Positions 18,045 to 24,935 of a stretch of 57,755 bases of DNA are shown here, piece after piece; the stretch's first letter is position 1, and each line of letters opens with the position of its first letter. This DNA is from CAYMAZ01 sp964388575 (lineage in GTDB: Bacteria > Bacteroidota > Bacteroidia > Bacteroidales > DTU049), in the NCBI GenBank assembly GCA_964388575.1, contig CAYMAZ010000020.1, positions 1-57,755 on the forward strand, written 5' to 3'. Made by a program: the position numbers and the translations under genes. The notes under the pieces were generated by a model. The model saw nothing but the letters and a program-made list of their open reading frames with translations, made no database searches and was not told where the DNA came from.

Positions 18045-19176
18045 AAGTGGAATTATCGTTCTCGGAGGCCACGTTCAGGCACTGGGAATTGTTAGGATCT
18101 TCGGGCGAATGGGACTTCCCGTAATTGTCATTGATCACACAAAAAAAAATATCTCCAGGTATTCAAAATACAGCCGTAAATTATTCACTGTTCCGGAAAA
18201 ATCATTGAAAGATTTTTTGGTCAGTCTGGGCGAAAAAGGAGAATATGCCGGTTGGATCATATTTCCAACCAATGATTTTCATGTGAATGTTCTCAGCCAG
18301 AACAAAACAGAGCTTGAAAAATATTTTATCGTTACAACTGACCACTGGAAAAGTGTGAGCATTTTTTACAACAAAAGAGAAACATACAAAATTGCTGAAA
18401 AGTTGAACATTCCCATTGCTCAATCATTTTTTCCTGCTGATGAGGAAGATTTGAAAAATATCACTCCCGATTTTCCCTGCATTATCAAACCGGCAATTAT
18501 GCACGACTTTTTCCGTCAAACAAAAAAGAAAGTGCTGGTCTGTCATAATTTTGATGAATTGATCAAAAAGTACACGTTTGCAAAACAGTTTATTCCGGCT
18601 GAGCAGATAATTATTCAGAACATCATTCCCGGCAGCAGCAGAAATCAGTTTTCAGCATGTTTTTTATTTTTAAATGGAAAAACATACGTTTCTCTGGTGG
18701 CAAACAGGTTAAGGCAACACCCCATAGATTTCGGGAATGCATCAACCTATGTTGAAACAGTTGATTTGCCCCAACTTGTTGGATATTCTGAAAGAATATT
18801 GAAAGCTGCCGGCTATAACGGCTTGTGTGAAGTTGAATTTAAAAAGGATGAAGTTGATGGCGTTTATAAACTTTTGGAAATAAATCCCAGGACTTGGAAA
18901 TGGCATTCTATTGCAGAACAGGCTCAATCGCCTTTTCTTGAAACCTTTTATAACTATTTGACCGGCAATAAAATCTCAGTGTCTGGTTCACTTCGTTTTG
19001 CTTCATACAGGCATTTACTTACAGATTTTCCTGTGCAACTGAAGATGTTCGTGAAAGGTTACAAGTCTGCTTTTAGGTTAAAAAAACCCGTTGTACACGC
19101 TGTTTGGGCTCGTGACGACATGAAGCCATGGTTTTTCGAGAAATTTTATCTTCTGCATTTTATTAAGAACCGGTAA
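18028..19176 (+). CDS. ATP-grasp ligase, D-aspartate ligase/CarB-like
   Basis: This 382-aa protein opens with GIIVLGGHVQALGIVRIFGR, the Rossmann-like pre-ATP-grasp domain of carboxylate-amine ligases such as D-aspartate ligase and carbamoyl-phosphate synthase. The ATP-grasp core follows: FPCIIKPAIMHDFF near residue 150, the strand IIIQNIIPGSS, and the metal site CEVEFKKDE to LLEINPRTWKWH. I prefer the ATG at 18028 over an in-frame TTG seven codons earlier. The gene overlaps the preceding one by 17 nt and is followed after 4 nt by a phosphatidylserine-decarboxylase homologue. It is the second ATP-grasp enzyme of the cluster and differs clearly from the one at 14193. The substrate is unknown; transfer of an amino acid is plausible. 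Confidence 0.83.
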   Translation: MSQENKSGIIVLGGHVQALGIVRIFGRMGLPVIVIDHTKKNISRYSKYSRKLFTVPEKSLKDFLVSLGEKGEYAGWIIFPTNDFHVNVLSQNKTELEKYFIVTTDHWKSVSIFYNKRETYKIAEKLNIPIAQSFFPADEEDLKNITPDFPCIIKPAIMHDFFRQTKKKVLVCHNFDELIKKYTFAKQFIPAEQIIIQNIIPGSSRNQFSACFLFLNGKTYVSLVANRLRQHPIDFGNASTYVETVDLPQLVGYSERILKAAGYNGLCEVEFKKDEVDGVYKLLEINPRTWKWHSIAEQAQSPFLETFYNYLTGNKISVSGSLRFASYRHLLTDFPVQLKMFVKGYKSAFRLKKPVVHAVWARDDMKPWFFEKFYLLHFIKNR

Positions 19177-19180
19177 AATA

Positions 19181-20014
19181 ATGAATACAGCTTTTGTTTA
19201 CCTGCTGATCACGCTGCTTACTCTGGGCATCAGCACATGCATGTATCTGTTTCTGCATTATAAAACGAAGATCAGAAAAATATTTATCCTGACAGATAAT
19301 GTTGTGGTTGGTATTTTTTCAGGACTTATTGTATTTCTGTTGTTCAGGGCATATTCAATTGATATGATCCTTGTTTTTCCGCTATGGTTGAACCTGATTG
19401 TGATTTCAGGATGTTTAGTCGTGGTCTCCGGCTTTGCACTGACGATGATCAGATTCTGGAGAACGCCTTCCAGAAATCTTAGGACAAAAACTGGTGAAGT
19501 TGTTTCCCCGGCCGACGGAAATGTAATCTATATCAGAAAATTTGAATCTGGTGAAATTCCTGTGAGCATTAAAAAGGGTCTCACGGCTAAATTATCTGAA
19601 ATTGCTGCAACCGGGCTGATTGAAACTCCCGGATGGATCATCGGCATCAATATGACGCCGTTTGATGTGCATAAAAACTGTGTGCCGGTTACAGGCCAAA
19701 TTATTCTCAACAAGCACATCAGCGGGCAGTTTCTTTCTCTGAAGAATCCGGATGCGCAGAAAATGAATGAACGCAACAGTCTGATCATCAGGACAGAAGA
19801 AAACGAGTTATTCGGAGTTGTTCAGACTGCTTCGCGGCTGGTGAGAAGAATTGATACATATGTCTCTAAAGGTGAATTTGTTCAGCAGGGCAAGTGGTTC
19901 GGAATGATCCGCTTCGGAAGTCAGGTCGATCTGATCCTGCCCGAAAATTATTCCATACAAATCAGTGTCGGAGATCAGGTGTTCGCCCGTGAAACGATCG
20001 TTGCATCAAGATGA
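19181..20014 (+). CDS. Membrane-anchored phosphatidylserine-decarboxylase homologue
   Basis: This 277-aa protein belongs to the pyruvoyl-dependent phosphatidylserine decarboxylase family. Three hydrophobic segments (about 5-25, 38-58 and 66-88) anchor it. The soluble part carries VVSPADGNV, MTPFDVHKNCVPVTG with the active-site His, NERNSLII, and IRFGSQVDLILP; the Gly-Ser in FGS near residue 246 is the expected self-cleavage site that would create the pyruvoyl group. The length and N-terminal membrane part differ from the short housekeeping enzyme. It overlaps the DUF354 gene by 4 nt and follows an ATP-grasp ligase. It might decarboxylate a phosphoserine- or amino-acid-bearing glycolipid, leaving an aminoethyl group. 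Conventional phosphatidylethanolamine synthesis is the alternative. Confidence 0.85.
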   Translation: MNTAFVYLLITLLTLGISTCMYLFLHYKTKIRKIFILTDNVVVGIFSGLIVFLLFRAYSIDMILVFPLWLNLIVISGCLVVVSGFALTMIRFWRTPSRNLRTKTGEVVSPADGNVIYIRKFESGEIPVSIKKGLTAKLSEIAATGLIETPGWIIGINMTPFDVHKNCVPVTGQIILNKHISGQFLSLKNPDAQKMNERNSLIIRTEENELFGVVQTASRLVRRIDTYVSKGEFVQQGKWFGMIRFGSQVDLILPENYSIQISVGDQVFARETIVASR

Positions 20015-21093
20015 AGATATTAGTTGACATCGGACATCCCGCTCATGTGCATCTGTTCAGGCATTTTGCACAGGAAATGATCAGTAAAGGTCATCAGGTT
20101 CTGTTTACTTGCAGAGACAAGGAGTTTGAAACGGATTTACTTCAGCATTATGGTTTACAATACATTTCTTTTGGCAGAAAATATCATTCCGGTCCCGGAA
20201 AGTTGTGGGGTATGCTCAAATTTGATGTCCGCGAACTCCGGACTGCCATAAAGTTTAAACCTGATGTTTTTCTCAGCCATGGTTCCATGTATGCAGCTCA
20301 TGCTTCGGCAGTACTCAGGAAACCTCATATCTCGCTGGAAGATACATTCAACTTTGAACAGATCAGATTCTACAAGCCTTTTACTGATGTGATCCTGACA
20401 GCTGATTACGATCATCCGCTTAATTCTCCAAAAGTGATCAGATATGCCGGTTATCATGAACTTGCATACCTTCATCCGAAAAGATTTCAGCCCGATGTTG
20501 CTATCAGGAATGAACTGGGCGTCGGGGAGAATGAAAAGTATGTCATTCTTCGTTTTGTCTCATGGAATGCCACTCACGACAGAGGACACAAGGGCATTAC
20601 TTTTGTAAATAAAATGAAGGCAATTGATAAATTTTCCAGATATGCACGTGTTTTTATTTCCTCTGAAGCTGAGTTGCCGAATGAATTGAAAATGTACAAA
20701 CTGCCTGTTTCTCCTCACAGAATTCATGATGCTCTTGCGTTTGCAGAATTTTTGTGGGCCGAAAGTTTCACAATGCCTGCCGAATGCTCGGTACTTGGAA
20801 CACCTTCTGTCATGATGCACAATACCACATCACTGTATCTGAAGGAACAGCAGGAAAAATACGGTCTATGCTACTGCTTTACAGAAAGTGCTGAAAATCA
20901 GTCAGCAGCCATTGATAAAGGGGTGGAGTTTTTGCAAACACAAAACTTGAAAGAGACATGGATCAGAAAAAGAGACGCGTTGCTGCATGATAAAATTGAT
21001 GTGACCGGTTTTCTGGTCTGGTTTATTGAAAATTATCCACAAAGTAAATTCCGGATGCAAGAAGATCTGGATTATCATCTTAATTTCAGATAA
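20011..21093 (+). CDS. DUF354 family protein (GT-B-like)
   Basis: This 360-aa protein is a DUF354 member. It begins MKILVDIGHPAHVHLFRHFA, which is diagnostic of the family, and has the GT-B-like two-domain layout related to UDP-GlcNAc 2-epimerases and glycosyltransferases. Other recognisable parts are FLSHGSMYAAHASAVL near residue 90 and the C-terminal FTMPAECSVLGTPSVMM, which corresponds to the nucleotide-sugar binding region. DUF354 genes recur beside N-acetyl-sugar amidotransferase genes in bacterial and archaeal glycan loci, and that is the case here: the amidotransferase starts 2 nt after this stop. The biochemical function has not been established as far as I know. A glycosyltransferase role is the likeliest. 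Confidence 0.85.
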   Translation: MKILVDIGHPAHVHLFRHFAQEMISKGHQVLFTCRDKEFETDLLQHYGLQYISFGRKYHSGPGKLWGMLKFDVRELRTAIKFKPDVFLSHGSMYAAHASAVLRKPHISLEDTFNFEQIRFYKPFTDVILTADYDHPLNSPKVIRYAGYHELAYLHPKRFQPDVAIRNELGVGENEKYVILRFVSWNATHDRGHKGITFVNKMKAIDKFSRYARVFISSEAELPNELKMYKLPVSPHRIHDALAFAEFLWAESFTMPAECSVLGTPSVMMHNTTSLYLKEQQEKYGLCYCFTESAENQSAAIDKGVEFLQTQNLKETWIRKRDALLHDKIDVTGFLVWFIENYPQSKFRMQEDLDYHLNFR

Positions 21094-21094
21094 T

Positions 21095-22237
21095 ATGGAA
21101 GAAGTAAGAATATGTTCAAAATGTTTACTTCCGTCAACTCTGAGCGGAATTCATTTTGATGAACAGGGAGTGTGCAATCATTGCCGTGATTTCGAAAGGA
21201 ATTTCTCACAATGGGAGACCATTAAGGAACGAAAGGAAAATAAGTTGATGCAGATCTTTGAAAAAGCAAAAAAACTGAAACGACCTTATGATTGCCTGGT
21301 GCCACTGAGCGGAGGCAAGGACAGTACCTATGCTTTGTATCTTGCAACAAAGGTATACAAACTTCGGACACTTGCGGTTAGTCTGGATAATGCTTTTCTG
21401 TCAGATCTTGCCAAAAAGAATATTACTTCGGCTTTGAAAAGTTGTTCCGCTGATCATATCATGTACACTATCAACAGGCAGAACAATGAAGAACTGTTTA
21501 CTGTTTTTATCAGGCAGATTGGTGATCTGTGCAATGCCTGTATGCGTGAAATTAACTATGCAATTGAAGTGGCACAAAAAAGTTTCAATATCCCGCTGAT
21601 CATCAAAGGGTCGGGGAGGAGAGTGCAGTATGTATCCCAGATAAAGGAAACATCAACTCTGAATACAGCTTCATATTTCGGAAGTGTGATCAGAAACACA
21701 GCTGCAGAAAAGAAGTTTCGTCACATCTCAAGAGGAGGATCCAGATATGAATTTCAGAAAATTGCCGGAGGCTTATGTGATATTCTGAACATCAAACGCA
21801 CTGCCATCATGCGTTTTGTGCCTCAGCATATCGGAATGTATGATTATGTGTACCTTCCTTATCCTGAGATTGTCGAAATACTGAAAAGGGAAATGAACTG
21901 GGATGATGGTTCAGGAACAGTTGAACATCTTGACTGTGAGCTTCATAATGTGCCATTTTATATGAACACCCTGAAAATTGCAAACATCAGTAAGGAAACT
22001 TTCCATCTGAGCGGTCTTATCAGACAGGGCATCATCACAAGGGACGAAGCACTGAAAAGGGACGCCGATGCCCGGCAAAAAATGAACATGCCCTCTGAAC
22101 TTTCAACTATTTTGCAGAATAACAATATCACTGAAAGTGAGTATGTGAATTATGTGAAGACTTCTGATATGTCCAGATTTGAATCCCGGCTTCAGAAATT
22201 TGCCCGGAAGATCTATCACAGATTCAGAAAATATTAA
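21095..22237 (+). CDS. N-acetyl sugar amidotransferase (WbpG/WbuX/PseA family)
   Basis: This 380-aa enzyme would convert an N-acetyl group of a sugar to an acetamidino group using ammonia and ATP. It begins with a zinc-site pattern C7-x2-C10 and C27-x2-C30 within the first 30 residues, then the PP-loop PLSGGKDSTYAL near residue 71 and the CNACMREINY motif near residue 145. All of these match the WbpG/WbuX/PseA family. I place the start at 21095 because the longer frame from 21026 would overlap DUF354 and adds no conserved sequence. The fnlABC genes upstream suggest L-FucNAm as a possible product, as in E. coli loci with wbuX. The HisH and HisF homologues that usually supply ammonia are absent from this window. 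Confidence 0.88.
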   Translation: MEEVRICSKCLLPSTLSGIHFDEQGVCNHCRDFERNFSQWETIKERKENKLMQIFEKAKKLKRPYDCLVPLSGGKDSTYALYLATKVYKLRTLAVSLDNAFLSDLAKKNITSALKSCSADHIMYTINRQNNEELFTVFIRQIGDLCNACMREINYAIEVAQKSFNIPLIIKGSGRRVQYVSQIKETSTLNTASYFGSVIRNTAAEKKFRHISRGGSRYEFQKIAGGLCDILNIKRTAIMRFVPQHIGMYDYVYLPYPEIVEILKREMNWDDGSGTVEHLDCELHNVPFYMNTLKIANISKETFHLSGLIRQGIITRDEALKRDADARQKMNMPSELSTILQNNNITESEYVNYVKTSDMSRFESRLQKFARKIYHRFRKY

Positions 22238-22357
22238 AATAATGGTAACTGCTCAGTAGGTTCAAAACTCCCGTTTTTTTAACCACGAATTTCACCAATC
22301 CCACGAATAATGATATTAGTATATTTTTTAGTTGCAGTTCATATTAATACAGCTTGA
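22238..22357 (+). repeat. Intergenic repeat-like segment before second deacetylase
   Basis: This 120-nt gap holds a stretch at about 22279-22309 in which the octamer CCACGAAT occurs twice (22283-22290 and 22301-22308), separated by TTCACCAATC. Similar CCACGAAT/TTCAC intergenic repeats are common in Bacteroidota genomes, to my recollection, but I cannot count copies here. The rest is AT-rich and could contain a promoter for the next gene, although no clear TAnnTTTG box is seen. Confidence 0.4.
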
Positions 22358-23137
22358 ATGGATTTTACCATTGACAGGTATAGACAACTTCTTAAAACAT
22401 TGCGGAGCAAAAACTATGAATTTATTTCTTATGCTCAATATATGGTTTTAAAAAAAAGTGAATTGCCTGCCCGGTTTGTGATTTTAAGGCATGATGTGGA
22501 CAAACTTCCCTTTCAATCCCTTCAGTTTGCCAGAATTGAACGGGAATTGAATGTTTTTGGGACATATTATTTCAGAGCTGTTGATGAAAGCTGGAATGAA
22601 CAAATAATTTCCGAAATTGCATCGATGGGACATGAAATTGGGTACCATTATGAAAATCTCAATACCTGCAATGGTGATATGGCTCAGGCAGTTCAGGATT
22701 TTGAGCTTCATCTGAACAGGATGAAAAGTCTGGTACCGGTAGAAACAATCTGTATGCACGGAAGCCCCACCGGAAAATTTGACAACAAAGACTTATGGAA
22801 ATCATATGATTACCAGATGTTTGAAATCTCAGGTGAGCCATATCTGGATACAGATTTCAGCAAAGTATTTTACCTGTCGGATACAGGAAGAAGATGGGAT
22901 GGGTTTAAATACAGCATTCGTGATGTCATTCCTCAGCAGAAGGAATGGAAAAAAATGAAGCGTACCTATCGTACAACACGTGAAATTATCAATGCAATTC
23001 ATTTTGATGCATTTCCTGACAATGTTATGTTTACGCTCCATCCTCAAAGGTGGCATGAACCAGGCTTTTTGTGGATTCAGGAATATGTCCTTCAAAACAT
23101 AAAAAACGCAATAAAATTTTTCGTAAATAGGTTGTAA
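22358..23137 (+). CDS. NodB-like polysaccharide deacetylase family protein
   Basis: This 259-aa protein resembles the NodB-fold family of shorter deacetylases found beside WbuX-type amidotransferases. The first metal-site motif is VILRHDVDKLP near residue 45, and the HEIGYHYENL segment near residue 90 gives the H-x3-H part. The C-terminal TLHPQRWHEPG supplies another conserved His motif. No signal peptide is evident. It stands 120 nt after the amidotransferase gene, beyond a repeat-like stretch, so it may have its own transcript or be the last gene of the operon. A strong hairpin terminator follows at 23189. Loss of acetyl groups from the amidated or fucosamine-containing glycan is the natural guess for its role. 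Confidence 0.82.
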   Translation: MDFTIDRYRQLLKTLRSKNYEFISYAQYMVLKKSELPARFVILRHDVDKLPFQSLQFARIERELNVFGTYYFRAVDESWNEQIISEIASMGHEIGYHYENLNTCNGDMAQAVQDFELHLNRMKSLVPVETICMHGSPTGKFDNKDLWKSYDYQMFEISGEPYLDTDFSKVFYLSDTGRRWDGFKYSIRDVIPQQKEWKKMKRTYRTTREIINAIHFDAFPDNVMFTLHPQRWHEPGFLWIQEYVLQNIKNAIKFFVNRL

Positions 23138-23188
23138 CCTCTATAACGATTTGAAACGGGCGTTGCACTGTGAAATGAGCAGCCCGAA

Positions 23189-23222
23189 GAATGGAATGAT
23201 GAAAATCATTCCATTCTTTTTT
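23189..23222 (+). terminator. Rho-independent terminator after polysaccharide locus
   Basis: A perfect 12-bp inverted repeat (23189-23200 and 23205-23216) with a four-base GAAA loop is followed directly by six T residues (23217-23222). It lies 52 nt after the stop of the deacetylase gene and marks the end of the plus-strand glycan locus. Confidence 0.88.
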
Positions 23223-23545
23223 CATCGGTATTTAACTGGCAGTAATTGTAGGGTGAGAGCCAGGGGCGCTGGTCGGCCAACGGGTCCACAGACAACCAAA
23301 TACTCAAATCACTATTCCCGCATTCTGCGGGACAAGCTCCATACCTCGCTCCAAAGTAAGTATAATTCGTTTCGTTATCAAGTTCCTTTGCAGTGAATTT
23401 ATATCTGCTGTCGAAATTGCTGTTTCTCTGGCTTACAAACAACTCGCCGAAGGGCAAATACTGTATGTGCTGCTCTGCCAGACCTGCTGCGTCGGTGATG
23501 AAGCTGCTACTGCCGGGGTTAGAGATATTTTTTGTGGGATGCATT
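23206..23545 (-). pseudogene. RHS repeat-associated core domain fragment
   Basis: Read on the minus strand, this fragment encodes the RHS core: SSFITDAAGLAEQHIQYLPF, KFTAKELDNETNYTYFGARY, then SDLSIWLSVDPLADQ and LSPYNYCQ. The normal core continues with an NNP-type end and a C-terminal toxin; here it ends at a stop (23206) right after YNYCQ, next to the terminator of the neighbouring locus. No repeat array in frame precedes it, so it is a remnant. Within it a 24-nt palindromic segment (23317-23340) interrupts the motif between GARY and NSDLSIW. The rest of the ancestral RHS gene appears as fragments at 23684-23780 and 24720-24935. Confidence 0.78.
23317..23340. repeat. 24-nt palindromic insertion inside RHS core
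   Basis: This short element contains a perfect 7-bp inverted repeat (TCCCGCA at 23316-23322 and TGCGGGA at 23326-23332, three-base loop). It is 24 nt long, so the reading frame stays open through it, adding GACPAECG between two conserved parts of the RHS core. It looks like a mobile palindromic unit that inserted into coding sequence. Confidence 0.55.
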
Positions 23546-23587
23546 TGTATTGTAAATTGTAAAGTCGAAATTTTAAATTTAATTTTT

Positions 23588-23658
23588 ATACCGAAGGCAT
23601 TCCTACGGAACAATTTCAAATTTATGCCGAAGGCATCCCTATGGGACAATAATTTTCC
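23588..23658. repeat. Two tandem REP-like palindromic units (36-nt period)
   Basis: Two related copies stand 36 nt apart: ACCGAAGGCATTCCTACGG from 23590 and GCCGAAGGCATCCCTATGGG from 23626. The second begins with the palindrome ATGCC-GAA-GGCAT, and the first has a one-base change that weakens it. Each unit is followed by an AT-rich spacer (ACAATTTCAAATTT or ACAATAATTTTCC). This resembles REP-type intergenic repeats known in Bacteroidota; genome copy number cannot be tested here. Confidence 0.55.
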
Positions 23659-23683
23659 AATCGAACATCAAAATCATTCCTCT

Positions 23684-23736
23684 GTCTGCACCCCTGAAGC
23701 ATCCTGTTGTGCGATGAGCCTGCCGCTCTGGTTGCC
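23684..23736. repeat. 53-nt direct repeat, copy A
   Basis: This segment matches 24859-24911 at 52 of 53 positions in the same orientation; the one difference is T versus C at the twelfth base. The two copies bracket the RhuM remnant. They may be members of the original RHS repeat array or a duplication that arose with the insertion. Confidence 0.85.
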
Positions 23737-23780
23737 GGTGGTGTCGGTAATGAAGGAGGTGCTTCCATTGGAGAACATAC
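23684..23780 (-). pseudogene. RHS fragment downstream of the RhuM remnant
   Basis: On the minus strand this piece reads SNGSTSFITDTTGNQSGRL followed by IAQQDASGVQTEE and a stop. These are RHS core/YD-repeat phrases, out of frame with the RhuM remnant that precedes it. The 53 nt at 23684-23736 are repeated with one mismatch at 24859-24911, on the other side of the RhuM remnant. Confidence 0.7.
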
Positions 23781-23789
23781 TACAACCCT

Positions 23790-24632
23790 GAATTTGTTTA
23801 GCAATCCGAAACTTTCAATGTTCATTTTTGCAAATGCAACCCAATTCTTGCCCAGGTCTTTGATTGATGCTCCGATATGATACACCGTTTCATTGTCAAT
23901 GATCAGAAATCTGTCGTGGGATTTTGAAAATACTTTTATCTCTATTGGCGGATACTGCTGATTGTGCTTTTTGATGTCCAGTTCAAGTTGTTTTGAAATT
24001 GATTTTGTAAACACTGTTGCAACGACATTGTCCTGTCGCTTTGAAAGTAAGGTTAAAACGCTTTCGTCAATATAGTTGTCAATGAGCAGGATTGATTTTC
24101 GGGCAGTTTTCACAATGTTGCAAACCAGAACATAGGCATCGAACACCTAACCGTCGAAGAAGATTCCATAATCAGGAGGCAAGGATGTGTTGAGTTGCAG
24201 CTTTATTTCTCCAAGCTCATTTTTTATGGAGTGGACATCGGTTTCAATACGTTCAAATCGTTGACTGACAGCATAACCTTTAAGCAAGTACTCTTTCAAA
24301 ACTTTGTTTGCCCAGATGCGGAATTGTGTGCCTCATTTTGATTTTACCCTATAACCAACAGAAATAATAACATCTAAATTATAATATTCAATTTGCCTTT
24401 CAACTTTTCTGCCACCTTCATACTGAACTGTCGCAAAATTTGCGACAGTTGATTCCTTTTCCAGTTCTCCTTCTGTAAAAGTATTATTGATGTGCTTTCC
24501 GATTGTTTTAATATCGCGATCAAATAGAGTTGAAATTTGTTGACGATTAAGCCATACTGTATCATTTACAATTTTCACATCCAATTTAAAGGACATTTCT
24601 TCAGACTGATAAATAATAATCTCATCTTTCAT
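23790..24632 (-). pseudogene. RhuM-family protein gene with two in-frame stops
   Basis: Read on the minus strand from ATG 24632, this frame encodes a RhuM-family protein: MKDEIIIYQSEEMSFKLDVK, TVWLNRQQISTLFDRD, NNTFTEGELEKESTV and YYNLDVIISVGYRVKSK. A TGA (24335-24333) then stands where the family has Arg (SKRGTQFRIW), and the same frame continues GTQFRIWANKVLKEYLLKGY. A second stop, TAG (24149-24147), follows FFDG where Gln is usual, and the frame continues VFDAYVLVCNIVKTARKSIL to GLLNK. Both stops are explained by single C-to-T changes (CGA to TGA, CAG to TAG), and no frameshift is seen between them. The protein is not made whole. A TAnnTTTG box at 24649 suggests it once had its own promoter. 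It sits between RHS fragments. Confidence 0.85.
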
Positions 24633-24648
24633 TTTTAATCTGTTTGTG

Positions 24649-24656
24649 CAAATATA
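24649..24656 (-). promoter_or_regulatory. Bacteroidota -7 box for the RhuM remnant
   Basis: On the minus strand the octamer TATATTTG fits TAnnTTTG and lies 16 nt upstream of the RhuM ATG (24632). I see no convincing TTG -33 element at the proper distance, so strength is uncertain. Confidence 0.45.
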
Positions 24657-24719
24657 GGAAAATAAACACGTTGAAAATGCTGTGCAGGTTGTGGTGGTGG
24701 GGTTTGGAAATAGAATTTC

Positions 24720-24935
24720 ACCATCAGGATATTGTATGCTTTTCATTCTGTTCCAGCTGTCATATTCCCATTCTGTTTGAAAGGTGTAAGGAACTCCACC
24801 CGGCACCACAAAGGTATGGATATTTTTAATCAGTTCGCCCATGTTTCCGTATTCAAAAGTCTGCACCCCCGAAGCATCCTGTTGTGCGATGAGCCTGCCG
24901 CTCTGGTTGCCTGTGTTTGGTGCGCTGATAGTTCT
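24720..24935 (-). pseudogene. RHS YD-repeat fragment upstream of the RhuM remnant
   Basis: On the minus strand this fragment reads TGNQSGRLIAQQDASGVQT, then FEYGNMGELIKN and WEYDSWNRMKSIQYPDGE. These are RHS/YD repeats, including the typical W-x-YD-x-W-N-R-M and YPDGE phrases. The frame is lost shortly after PDGE where the RhuM insert begins, and before the first residue no RHS sequence continues in frame. Bases 24859-24911 form copy B of the 53-nt direct repeat. Confidence 0.75.
24859..24911. repeat. 53-nt direct repeat, copy B
   Basis: This is the partner of 23684-23736, with one mismatch in 53 bases, in the same orientation and 1175 nt apart. Both copies encode the RHS phrase TGNQSGRLIAQQDASGVQT on the minus strand. 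Confidence 0.85.

Noticed and set aside
23622..24146. Phospholipase-D-like or DNA-binding gene as a separate intact ORF
   Set aside because: It is the C-terminal half of the RhuM-like gene after the second in-frame stop, and its last 60 codons run out of frame through RHS sequence.
24147..24335. Possible stop-codon recoding (TGA and TAG read through) in the RhuM-like gene
   Set aside because: Two different stop codons interrupt one gene, both explained by ordinary C-to-T changes, and the gene lies among decayed RHS fragments. No SECIS-like or tRNA evidence is visible, so a pseudogene is simpler.
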